A DNA stretch of 57,169 nucleotides from Acd1 sp049973945 (lineage in GTDB: Archaea; Thermoproteota; Thermoprotei_A; Sulfolobales; Sulfolobaceae): assembly GCA_049973945.1 (NCBI GenBank), contig JBMFJH010000010.1, positions 1 through 57,169 of the forward strand, given 5' to 3'. The position numbers and the translations under genes are program-made. The stretch's first letter is position 1; every line of letters begins with the position of its first letter. The notes under the pieces were generated by a model. The model was given only the letters and a program-made list of their open reading frames with translations, did no database searches and was not told where the DNA came from. Of this stretch, positions 23,223 to 30,945 are shown piece by piece.

Positions 23223-24410
23223 TTAAAGAGGTCTGAGGAGCTCAACCGCGACGGCGGTAGCCCCACCTGTTCCGTGGCAGAGGCTGGCTATCCCCAGCCT
23301 TCCCTTCATCGTCGAGAGGACGTTCAGCAAAGTGACGATTATCCTGGCTCCAGAGGCCCCGATTGGGTGACCTAACGCTATCGCGCCTCCGAACACGTTC
23401 AGCCTGTCGTACGGTATTCCCAAGTACCTGTTCACCAACACGCTGTTAACCGCGAACGCCTCGTTGTTCTCGAAGTAGTCTACCTTGTCGACGCTGAGGT
23501 TTAGCTTCTCCAACAGCTTCTTTATCGCGGGGATAGGGGCTTCCGTGAACCTCCAGCTCTCTATGCCAGCCCAACTGTAGCCAATGATCTTCGCTATGGG
23601 CTCTACTCCGTACTCTTTAACCGCCTTCTCGCTCATGAGGACTAGGGCAGCCGCCCCATCCGAGATTTGAGAGGAGTTCCCCGCAGTGTGATAGCCGTCA
23701 GGAGTGAAGGCGGGCTTCAGGGCAGCGAGCTTCTCCGGGCTAGTGTCCCTCCTTATGCCCTCGTCGTAGTTCAGCACTTTCCCGTCGGGTAGCTGAACGG
23801 GGACGATCTCCTTGAGGAAGTAGCCTTTGTCGGTCGCCTCGGCGGCCCTCTTGTGGCTCATATAGGCCACTTCGTCGAGCTCCTTCCTGGTTATGTTGTG
23901 GGCCTTAGCCACCATGTCGGCCTCCATTCCCATCAGCTTCATGTTAAACGGGTCTGTCAGGCCGTCCATGAGCATGGTGTCGATGAAGTTCAAGCTCCTG
24001 CCGAACAGCATCTTTATTCCCCACCTCACGTCTGGGTCTACCGCGAGCCTCGCCCTGCTCATGCTCTCCATCCCTCCCGCGACCACGATGTCGGCGTCGC
24101 CAGACTTGATCATCTGGGCGGCGTTCATGACGCTCATCATGCCGCTGGAGCAGACCATGTCCACGCAGTAGCCGTCGACCTCCATCGGGATTCCCGCCTT
24201 CACGGCGGCCTGCTTGGCCAAGTCCTGGCCGTAGCCCGCCCTTAGGATGTTGCCCATTATGGTTATGTCGACCTTCTCTGGGGGAACGCTCGCCCTCTTG
24301 AGGGCCTCCTTGATCGCAATAGCTCCCAAGTCGGTCGGGTTAACGTCTTTCAGGGAACCTCCGAACTTGCCTATCGGAGTCCTCACCGCTGAGACTATAT
24401 AAACGTCCAC
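23223..24410 (-). CDS. Acetyl-CoA C-acetyltransferase (thiolase)
   Basis: A 395-residue thiolase. The acyl-accepting cysteine is in VDMVCSSGMMSV (about residue 88), the conserved NEAFAVNS (about 318-325) is present, GHPIGASGARI (about 350-360) contains the catalytic histidine, and the second cysteine is in SLCHGTGGATA (about 381). Possible roles are acetoacetyl-CoA cleavage in the 3-hydroxypropionate/4-hydroxybutyrate cycle, as known for autotrophic Sulfolobales, or mevalonate-pathway supply. No separate OB-fold DUF35 partner gene adjoins, so it is not the archaeal acetoacetyl-CoA thiolase/HMG-CoA synthase pair. Confidence 0.93.
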   Translation of the reverse strand: MDVYIVSAVRTPIGKFGGSLKDVNPTDLGAIAIKEALKRASVPPEKVDITIMGNILRAGYGQDLAKQAAVKAGIPMEVDGYCVDMVCSSGMMSVMNAAQMIKSGDADIVVAGGMESMSRARLAVDPDVRWGIKMLFGRSLNFIDTMLMDGLTDPFNMKLMGMEADMVAKAHNITRKELDEVAYMSHKRAAEATDKGYFLKEIVPVQLPDGKVLNYDEGIRRDTSPEKLAALKPAFTPDGYHTAGNSSQISDGAAALVLMSEKAVKEYGVEPIAKIIGYSWAGIESWRFTEAPIPAIKKLLEKLNLSVDKVDYFENNEAFAVNSVLVNRYLGIPYDRLNVFGGAIALGHPIGASGARIIVTLLNVLSTMKGRLGIASLCHGTGGATAVAVELLRPL

Positions 24411-24466
24411 GCCTCGCTTTGTCGAGTTAGCTGAAAATAAACTTTACTAACGAGTTTAAACCCGTT

Positions 24467-25729
24467 TTAACTCACCCTAGACCCCCTCAAGTCGTAGAAG
24501 GAGGCCTCCTCGATCCTCACCTTCACCCAGGAGCCCAATTGGCTTTCGTTCCTGATCACGACGGGGATGTAGTTCTTCAGCCTGCCTATCACCGAGCCCT
24601 TTCTACCGTACTCGGTCGTCAACGCCTCCAGGGTTCTCCCGACGTATTGGCCGTGAACCTCCAAGGCCAAGGTCTCGTAAAGCTTCATGGCCACGTTCAT
24701 CCTCTCCTTCTTTACCTTGTCCGGGACTTGGGGCATCCTGGCGCTGGGCGTGTTGGGCCTCACGGAATACATGGCCAAGTGGACCCTCTCGAACCTCATT
24801 TCCCTCATTAGGCTGAGGGTCTCCTCAAAGTCCTCCTCTTCCTCCCCCGGATGCCCTACGATTATGTCGGTGGCAACGCTCACGCCCGGAACTTTGGCCC
24901 TTATCTCCTTCACCAGAGCCCTGTACTCGTCGATAGTGTACTTCCTGTTCATGAGCTTCAGGACTTTATCGCTTCCTGACTGGACAGGAAGATGGACGAA
25001 CTTGTAGACCTTGTCGAGCTTCAAAGCCTCTATGAGGCCGTCGATGACAGTCATGGCCTGCTCTGGAGTCATCATGCCTACCCTGACCATGAAGTCGCCC
25101 TCCACTCCTGCAACTTCCCTAACGAGGTCTGGGAGCCTCACCGTGCCGCCGAAGTCGAGGCCGTATGCTGCGGTGTCCTGTGCCGTAAGCTCGATTTCCA
25201 CCGCGCCCTTTGCTACAGCTTCCCTCACTGCGTTAACTATCTCCCTCAAGGGGTAGCTCCTCAGTTTCCTTCTAGCGACCTTGGTAATACAGAAGTTGCA
25301 CTCTCCGGCACAGCCGTCGGCTATCGGCACTATGAATATCTTGCCGTCGAGAACCCTCGGGACTTTAGTGGCCTTAGACCCCTCGATAGCGACCTTCCTC
25401 TCGTTGGACTCGACCACCTCGACAACCTTCTCGACCGCCTGGGGGCCCAGGAGGGAAGCCTGCGGAGCTATGGAAGAAACGGTGGCGGGCAGAGCGCCGG
25501 CGAGGCAACCGGCAACGATCAGCTTCTTTCCAGATCGGCTCAGCTCGCGGATCCTCTGCTTCATCCTCTCCTCGGTCTCGAGCCTAACGGCGCAGGTGTT
25601 CAAAATTACGGCGTCGGCGTCGTTAAGTTCGTTGACTATGACGTGCCCGCTCTCGGTTAGTAAGGTCGCCATTATGGCGCTGTCTCCTCTGTTCAAGGCA
25701 CAGCCGTAGGTCTCTATGTAAACCCTCAT
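24467..25729 (-). CDS. tRNA N6-threonylcarbamoyladenosine 2-methylthiotransferase (MtaB/CDKAL1-like)
   Basis: Radical SAM methylthiotransferase that adds a methylthio group to t6A37 of tRNAs. The N-terminal MTTase domain starts with YIETYGCALNRGDS and has further cysteines (NTCAVR, AGCLAG) for the auxiliary Fe-S cluster. The radical SAM motif is C-x3-C-x2-C (CAGECNFC, about 138-145), and a C-terminal TRAM domain is likely. I place the start at ATG 25729; the frame extends to TTG 25741 (four more residues), but the family begins with M-x-V-Y-I-E-T-Y-G. Divergent from the aIF2-beta operon. Confidence 0.93.
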   Translation of the reverse strand: MRVYIETYGCALNRGDSAIMATLLTESGHVIVNELNDADAVILNTCAVRLETEERMKQRIRELSRSGKKLIVAGCLAGALPATVSSIAPQASLLGPQAVEKVVEVVESNERKVAIEGSKATKVPRVLDGKIFIVPIADGCAGECNFCITKVARRKLRSYPLREIVNAVREAVAKGAVEIELTAQDTAAYGLDFGGTVRLPDLVREVAGVEGDFMVRVGMMTPEQAMTVIDGLIEALKLDKVYKFVHLPVQSGSDKVLKLMNRKYTIDEYRALVKEIRAKVPGVSVATDIIVGHPGEEEEDFEETLSLMREMRFERVHLAMYSVRPNTPSARMPQVPDKVKKERMNVAMKLYETLALEVHGQYVGRTLEALTTEYGRKGSVIGRLKNYIPVVIRNESQLGSWVKVRIEEASFYDLRGSRVS

Positions 25730-25751
25730 CGACAGAAGCAAATATTAGACG

Positions 25752-26192
25752 ATGCTAAAAAGGGAACTCGTGGCACAGACAGAAGAGGAGTACCTGAAGC
25801 TTCTAGATAGGGCGATGCAGGAAATCCCTCAGAAGGCCAAGAAAGTGGGGACGCAGGTAATCCCTAACCTAGTGATATTCAACGTAGGTACGAGCACGGT
25901 GATCAAGAACTTCAGGGAGTACTGCGACAGGATAAGGAGGGACGAGAAGATCGTCATGAAGTACCTGTTGAAGGAACTGGGAGCCCCCGGTTCAATCAAC
26001 GAGAACGGCCAGCTGGTCATTCAGGGCAAGTTCTCGTCGTCGTCGATCAACAGTCTCATGGACAGGTTCCTGAAGATTTACGTCCGCTGTAGCACGTGTG
26101 GCTCCTACGACACGGTGTTGAAGAGGGAGGGCAAGGTCTGGTACGTGTCCTGCCTGGCCTGCGGAGCTCAGACCCCGGTGAAGCCGATATGA
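25752..26192 (+). CDS. Translation initiation factor aIF2, beta subunit
   Basis: A 146-residue aIF2-beta with an N-terminal helix, a central alpha/beta domain (about 35-110), and a C-terminal zinc ribbon with CSTC (about 112-115) and CLAC (about 134-137). As part of the aIF2 heterotrimer it helps deliver initiator Met-tRNA. It heads a tight plus-strand operon: its TGA overlaps the ATG of the DUF424 gene, followed by Nmd3, RNase HII and the TGS protein. This is the usual archaeal order. Confidence 0.97.
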   Translation: MLKRELVAQTEEEYLKLLDRAMQEIPQKAKKVGTQVIPNLVIFNVGTSTVIKNFREYCDRIRRDEKIVMKYLLKELGAPGSINENGQLVIQGKFSSSSINSLMDRFLKIYVRCSTCGSYDTVLKREGKVWYVSCLACGAQTPVKPI

Positions 26193-26479
26193 TGGTGAGC
26201 CTCACCGTCAGGAAGACGGAGGGCATGAAGTTCGTAGGAGTCGTGGATCCCTCCCTTTTGGGTAAAGTGTACAGGAGCGGGATCAAGGTTCTGGACGTGA
26301 GCGAGGACTACTACTCGGGGGAAGTAGTCGACTTAATTACTGCCATGGACGAGGCAAGAACCGCGACGATCGCGATCTTCATAGGGAACGAGGTGGTGGA
26401 GGAAGCGATGAGGCAGGGCTTAATAGACACCTACGATGAAATTGACGGAGTGAAGTACGCCCAAATGTACAACTTGTGA
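26189..26479 (+). CDS. DUF424 family protein
   Basis: A 96-residue protein; the correct start is ATG 26189 (or 26192), which overlaps the aIF2-beta stop. The upstream part of the open frame is an out-of-frame reading of that gene. The sequence (strand pairs with the segments VVDPSLLGKVYRSG and LDVSEDYYSGE, ending in a helix) matches archaeal DUF424, which is nearly always encoded beside aIF2-beta and Nmd3 and is believed to take part in translation or ribosome biogenesis. The stop overlaps the GTG of the next gene. Confidence 0.88.
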   Translation: MMVSLTVRKTEGMKFVGVVDPSLLGKVYRSGIKVLDVSEDYYSGEVVDLITAMDEARTATIAIFIGNEVVEEAMRQGLIDTYDEIDGVKYAQMYNL

Positions 26480-27192
26480 AGGCCATGAGGGGGAAGTTCT
26501 GCGTAAGTTGCGGCAGGATCGACCTGCCGCTTGTGGACGGCAAGCTCTGCCCAGAGTGCTACGCGAAGCACCGCGATCTAGTCGAGGCACCTAAGGAAGT
26601 GAGGGGCAAGCTCTGCAAGCTGTGCGGGGCCATGTGGATCTCGGGGAGGTGGGTGAAGCCGACCACGGACGACCCGTTCAGGGAGTACGTTTGGAAGCTA
26701 GTTGTCCCCAAGCTGAAGGTGGATCCCAACGTTAAGGGGTTCGAAGTGACGCTAGAACGCACTTGGAGGGACGTCGGGAACAGGACTTACGCAACCGTGC
26801 TGATCGTTGGTGACATAAGCGGTTACCGCTTTGAGGCTAGAAAAGACGTGCTCCTGGACGTAGCGAAAACGCTATGCGACGACTGCATGAGGAAGAAGAC
26901 AGGCTATTACGAGGCAAAGATCCAGTTGAGGTTCAAGGAAGGTAGGATGGAAGAGGGCAAGAGGCAGTTCTTCGAGTCCTTCTTCAACAGGTCTGCGCTC
27001 AACTCGCTTACTAACGTCGTGGAAGGGGTCGAAGGGGTCGATTACTACTTGGCTTCGAAGAGCGTCGCTAAGTCGCTGATCGTGAACTTCCTTTCCGTGT
27101 ACCCTGAGGCGGAAGTAAAAGAGACTTTCGAGAACGAGAAGGTGAAGGACGGAAAGAAGACGGCCAAACTCGTTATCTCGATCAGGCTATGA
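26476..27192 (+). CDS. Nmd3-family ribosome biogenesis protein
   Basis: A 238-residue homologue of eukaryotic Nmd3, the 60S export adaptor. It has the expected multiple zinc-binding pairs: CVSC (about 9-12), CPEC (about 27-30), CKLC (about 47-50) and CDDC (about 135-138). The archaeal form has no export signals and presumably acts in large-subunit maturation. GTG 26476 overlaps the DUF424 stop. The TGA overlaps the RNase HII ATG by 4 bp. Confidence 0.9.
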   Translation: MKAMRGKFCVSCGRIDLPLVDGKLCPECYAKHRDLVEAPKEVRGKLCKLCGAMWISGRWVKPTTDDPFREYVWKLVVPKLKVDPNVKGFEVTLERTWRDVGNRTYATVLIVGDISGYRFEARKDVLLDVAKTLCDDCMRKKTGYYEAKIQLRFKEGRMEEGKRQFFESFFNRSALNSLTNVVEGVEGVDYYLASKSVAKSLIVNFLSVYPEAEVKETFENEKVKDGKKTAKLVISIRL

Positions 27193-27821
27193 TAATAGGT
27201 TGCGACGAGGCCGGAAGGGGCCCGCTCATAGGGCCCATGGTGGTGGCATGCGTAGGCTTTGAGAGGGATTTGCTGGGATCCTTAGAGGAAATCGGCGTGA
27301 CGGACAGCAAACAGCTCACCCCTCAGAGAAGGAGCGAGCTCTTCCCGCGAATCGTTCAGGCCTCGAAGGCAGTGGCGGTGACCTTCGTCCCCCCAGAGAT
27401 CATCGACAAGCAAAACCTCAACTCGCTAACGTACCAGATCCTCGAAGGGATGGTCTCGTCGTTGAACTCTATCGAGAGGGCGGAAGCCGTCTTCGTCGAT
27501 AAGGTCGGGAGTGCTTCTCCCCTCGTCACTTACCTCAGGTTCTGGCTGGGGATTCCAGAGGTGGTTATCGAGGAAAAGGCAGACGCAAAGTACGTCGTCG
27601 TGGGGGCGGCTAGCATAGTGGCCAAGGTTTTGAGGGACGCAGTGATCGAGGAACTTAAAGTGAAGTACGGGGACTTCGGGTCTGGTTACCCTTCAGACGA
27701 GAGGACAAGGCAGTGGGTAGTTGATTACTTCAGGTCGAACGGTTATTTGCCGCCCATCGTTAGGAAATCATGGAAGTCCCTGAAAGACTTGGTTCCTGCC
27801 GAGTACAAGAAGAAAGGGTGA
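27189..27821 (+). CDS. rnhB: Ribonuclease HII
   Basis: Type 2 RNase H that cuts the RNA strand of RNA-DNA hybrids, including single ribonucleotides and primers. N-terminal GCDEAGRGPLIGPMV (residues 4-18) holds the Asp-Glu pair and GRG motif. A third aspartate is in VFVDKVG (about 98-104), and a fourth carboxylate lies near SIVAKVLRDA (about 139-148). The 210-residue length is normal. It is embedded in the translation operon with 4-bp coupling to the Nmd3 gene. Confidence 0.96.
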   Translation: MIIGCDEAGRGPLIGPMVVACVGFERDLLGSLEEIGVTDSKQLTPQRRSELFPRIVQASKAVAVTFVPPEIIDKQNLNSLTYQILEGMVSSLNSIERAEAVFVDKVGSASPLVTYLRFWLGIPEVVIEEKADAKYVVVGAASIVAKVLRDAVIEELKVKYGDFGSGYPSDERTRQWVVDYFRSNGYLPPIVRKSWKSLKDLVPAEYKKKG

Positions 27822-27827
27822 ACCCCA

Positions 27828-28904
27828 ATGGTAACGAACTTACCGGCCGAGGCTAAGGCGAAGTGGCTCAAGTACATGGAAGCCAGGACGACGGAGGAGA
27901 AGATCAAGGCCTTAGAGGAGTTCCTCAGCGCCGTTCCGAAGCACAAGGGCACTGAGAACTTAGTTTACTGGGCGAAGAGGAGGTTGGCCGAGCTAAGGGA
28001 AGAGGCCGAACTGGAGAGACGAAAGTCCAGGTCGTCGGGGAAGGGGATCCAGTTCCTCGTCGAGAAGGAAGGGGCGGGCCAGGTTCTGCTCGTCGGGGAT
28101 TACGGGTTAAGGAAGGAGCTGATGACGAAACTGACCAACGTAACGCAAGAGCCCGAGTTCCTGCCCGTCCCGGGGATGACTTACTACGAGGACGCGCCTA
28201 TCCAGCTCGTCAACCCCCCACCGTTCAGCCTGGAGTCCAGGGCCTGGCAGACGAGGCTAATAGCTTTGGCGAGGAACGCTGACGCAGTCTTGTTCGCTGT
28301 GAACAACGAACAGGAGTTCCATAAGCTCATCGAGTTCTTCGAGGGGAACAACGTGCTGTTCAGAAAACCTAAGGGCAAAGTAGTGATAGAGAGGAACAGG
28401 TACGGGAAGACCCTGAACTTGGTCGTCATGGGGAAATTAATTGACACCGACGAGAGGGGGTTGAGGGAGTTCCTGATCAGCTACGGAATAAGGTCTGGGA
28501 CGGTCAAGATCTACGGTGAGGTGACGTTAGACGACGTAGAGAAGGCCGTGTTCGAGTCGGTGGTCTACAAGAACCCCGTTTTAGTGAGCGTTGAGCCCTT
28601 TGAGTACAACGGTATCAAGTCGATCGACCCCAGGGACTTGAACGCGATAAAGGAGGCGTGTTTCAGGGCCCTCGAAGTGATAAGGGTTTACACGAAAGAG
28701 CCGGGCGAAAAGCCCTCCCCCGAGCCCCTGTTCGTCAAGCGGGGATCTACAGTTCTAGACGTCGCTAAGAAGCTACACAAGGACTTAGCGGAGAACTTCA
28801 AGTACGCGAGGGTCTGGGGGAAGAGCGTCAACTACCCTGGTGAAAAGGTGGGCCAAGACCACGTCCTGGAGGACAAGGACGTCGTGGAGATTCACGTGAA
28901 GTAG
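27828..28904 (+). CDS. DRG/Obg-related TGS-domain protein with degenerate GTPase motifs
   Basis: A 358-residue protein that aligns with the DRG GTPase layout: charged N-terminal helices, a G-domain-like region (about residues 85-270) and a C-terminal TGS domain (about 285-358, ending DVVEIHVK). The nucleotide motifs are lost. The P-loop position reads VLLVGDYGLRKELMTKL instead of GxxxxGKS, the DxPG switch II position reads QLVNPPPF, and the NKxD position reads VVMGKLID. It is therefore likely to be a non-hydrolysing pseudo-GTPase that keeps the RNA/ribosome-binding TGS domain. It is the last gene of the translation operon, six bases after rnhB. Confidence 0.8.
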   Translation: MVTNLPAEAKAKWLKYMEARTTEEKIKALEEFLSAVPKHKGTENLVYWAKRRLAELREEAELERRKSRSSGKGIQFLVEKEGAGQVLLVGDYGLRKELMTKLTNVTQEPEFLPVPGMTYYEDAPIQLVNPPPFSLESRAWQTRLIALARNADAVLFAVNNEQEFHKLIEFFEGNNVLFRKPKGKVVIERNRYGKTLNLVVMGKLIDTDERGLREFLISYGIRSGTVKIYGEVTLDDVEKAVFESVVYKNPVLVSVEPFEYNGIKSIDPRDLNAIKEACFRALEVIRVYTKEPGEKPSPEPLFVKRGSTVLDVAKKLHKDLAENFKYARVWGKSVNYPGEKVGQDHVLEDKDVVEIHVK

Positions 28905-28946
28905 ACGGTTCTGGTAAGAAAGTTTTAATCGGATCCGCAACTACTA

Positions 28947-30833
28947 ATGCCCGTGGACACAGAGGTAAGGAGGAAGCTTAGGGAGTACTTCAGGGAACCG
29001 ACGGCATTCGAGATGTTCTTCCTGGGAGCACTGAGAGGTTCCGCCAGGAAACTCGTCGTTTCGATGGAAAGGAAGCTTAAGCTGGCGGGAAGTCCGAGGA
29101 ACCCCGCCCTGGTGGCTAGCAGCTACATCGCTTCCCTGAGCATCGGCGTGCTCATCGGTCTCGTAGTGCTTATCGTAGGGATCCAAGGGTTAAACGGGTA
29201 CTTCCTTACTAAAAGTCAGTCGCTACTGATCCTCGGAATGGTGGGAACTATGTTCGGGTTGTTGATACCTGTCGTAACTTACATCATGCTTAACCTCGGC
29301 TACTCCAACGAGATTGATAAGAGGAGGGTGGGGTTCGACTCGGAAGTCCTCCCCTTCTCGGCCCTATTCGTGATTTACCTCAGGACGAGCTTCTCGCCGA
29401 GAGTAATGTTCGAGAGCCTGGGCAAGGTCAGGGCGTTCGCGTTCATCTCGCAGTTCACCAGCTACGTTGCTAACAGGATTAGGTACTTTGGGGAGAGCGT
29501 GGAACAGGCTATCCTGAAGTCATTAGAGACCGTGCCCTCTAAGGTGTTCTACGACTTAATGAGTACTTACGTGGCGGCTGTGAGGACTGGCGCGCCTGTC
29601 ATCGAAACGATCAAGACCAAGATGAACGACATTTTAGACCAGTTCAAATTGAGGGCCAACTCGGCCGCAAACACCCTGAGCGGTTTGGGCGAGACTTACG
29701 TCATATGGCTCGCCTCAGGATTCATTACGATATTCCTGATAGTCATCCTCTCTGCCATATTGCCTAGCTTAATAAGCGTTCCCCTAGGGGTGGTTTACCT
29801 TATGGCCTTGGTCTTAGTTCCAGCGATGAACTTGGTCTTCGTCCTAATGGTCGAGCAGGCCCAGATGAGGTTCCCTGAGAGAAGCCTAACGGCCAACAAG
29901 CTGGGGATGATAATGGTCGGATTGGCTTTCGTCCTTATGATCGTGTTCCTAATAATAGCCGGCTATATCGTACATTCTAGGGACCCGTTTACGGCTCCTT
30001 CACCTTATTCTCTAGTAATCGACCTTTTCACGGCCAATGGCACGGCAGGAGCGATTGTGCCGACGGTTATTGCTATATCAGCTGCTTTTATAGTCACGTC
30101 GATTCCACCTTATATAAAGGCTAGAAGAGAGCTAAAGGAGGGTACTGGGTACGACGAGCACCTCGTCAAGTTCCTTTATTCTTTAGCTGAGGGTATAAGA
30201 TCCGGACTTCCGCCAGAGACCTTAGTTAGGAACCTTTCGAACTCGAAGGAGCTCGGGAAGATCGCATCTGTGCTTAGGATCATCGACGCCTACACGAAAC
30301 TCGGAGTCCCAATTAAGGACGCCTTTAGAAAGGGCGCAGAGAAGATCATTGACTTCTCCTCTAGAATAGCGCTGAGTACTCTAGCTGACATGATAGAGAT
30401 AGGAAACTTGACTCCAGAAATAATCCAGACCCTGGCGAACATGTTAGACACTCAGATCAAAATAAGGAGGGACTACTACAGCAAAATCAGGATCCTCATT
30501 GCAATGCCCTACGTAGGGATCGTAATAGCAATCCTGGCCACGCTACTAATGTCGGTGTCGATTCAATCCATTCTATTTTCCTCGCAAAACGCGCTCTACG
30601 GGCCTCTAGCTCAGGCGACTGTCCTAATCCCCAAAGCGATGTACTTAATTTCGATTAGCGCAGTATTCAACGCGTACACGGCGGGTTTCCTAGTTGGCAA
30701 GCTTCAGACTGGAAAAATCGCCACTGGGTTCCTGCACAGCATAATCTTGGTAGCGATAACATCAGCCATGGTGATCATCTCGCTCGAAATGCACATCACC
30801 TTAGGCGGTGCACCTTCTAATTTAACCCTGTAA
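28947..30833 (+). CDS. Type IV pilus-like assembly membrane protein (GspF/TadC, two T2SSF domains)
   Basis: A 628-residue polytopic protein with two GspF-type domains. Each has a cytoplasmic helical bundle (about 120-245 and 395-525) followed by paired membrane helices; further membrane segments lie near residues 50-75, 90-115, 255-300 and 320-345. GspF/TadC proteins form the inner-membrane platform on which the secretion ATPase builds archaeal pili or the archaellum. The partner ATPase gene follows 112 bases downstream with its own TATA box. A/T-richer codons appear in the second half. No class III signal peptide protein is encoded nearby, so the filament is not identified. Confidence 0.88.
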   Translation: MPVDTEVRRKLREYFREPTAFEMFFLGALRGSARKLVVSMERKLKLAGSPRNPALVASSYIASLSIGVLIGLVVLIVGIQGLNGYFLTKSQSLLILGMVGTMFGLLIPVVTYIMLNLGYSNEIDKRRVGFDSEVLPFSALFVIYLRTSFSPRVMFESLGKVRAFAFISQFTSYVANRIRYFGESVEQAILKSLETVPSKVFYDLMSTYVAAVRTGAPVIETIKTKMNDILDQFKLRANSAANTLSGLGETYVIWLASGFITIFLIVILSAILPSLISVPLGVVYLMALVLVPAMNLVFVLMVEQAQMRFPERSLTANKLGMIMVGLAFVLMIVFLIIAGYIVHSRDPFTAPSPYSLVIDLFTANGTAGAIVPTVIAISAAFIVTSIPPYIKARRELKEGTGYDEHLVKFLYSLAEGIRSGLPPETLVRNLSNSKELGKIASVLRIIDAYTKLGVPIKDAFRKGAEKIIDFSSRIALSTLADMIEIGNLTPEIIQTLANMLDTQIKIRRDYYSKIRILIAMPYVGIVIAILATLLMSVSIQSILFSSQNALYGPLAQATVLIPKAMYLISISAVFNAYTAGFLVGKLQTGKIATGFLHSIILVAITSAMVIISLEMHITLGGAPSNLTL

Positions 30834-30905
30834 TTAATTTCAAACTTTTTAGCTGAACCCGTAGTCACCCACCACAGAGCTCGACAACGCTAGCCCAGTC
30901 AAAAA

Positions 30906-30916
30906 TTAATATATTA
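30906..30916 (+). promoter_or_regulatory. TATA box of the secretion ATPase gene
   Basis: TTAATATATTA lies 30 bases before ATG 30946 and predicts a start site near 30937, giving a leader of about 9 bases. The ATPase can thus be transcribed independently of the membrane-protein gene. Confidence 0.6.
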
Positions 30917-30945
30917 CGAAAGACTCTGGTTAACGTAGGCCTCTC

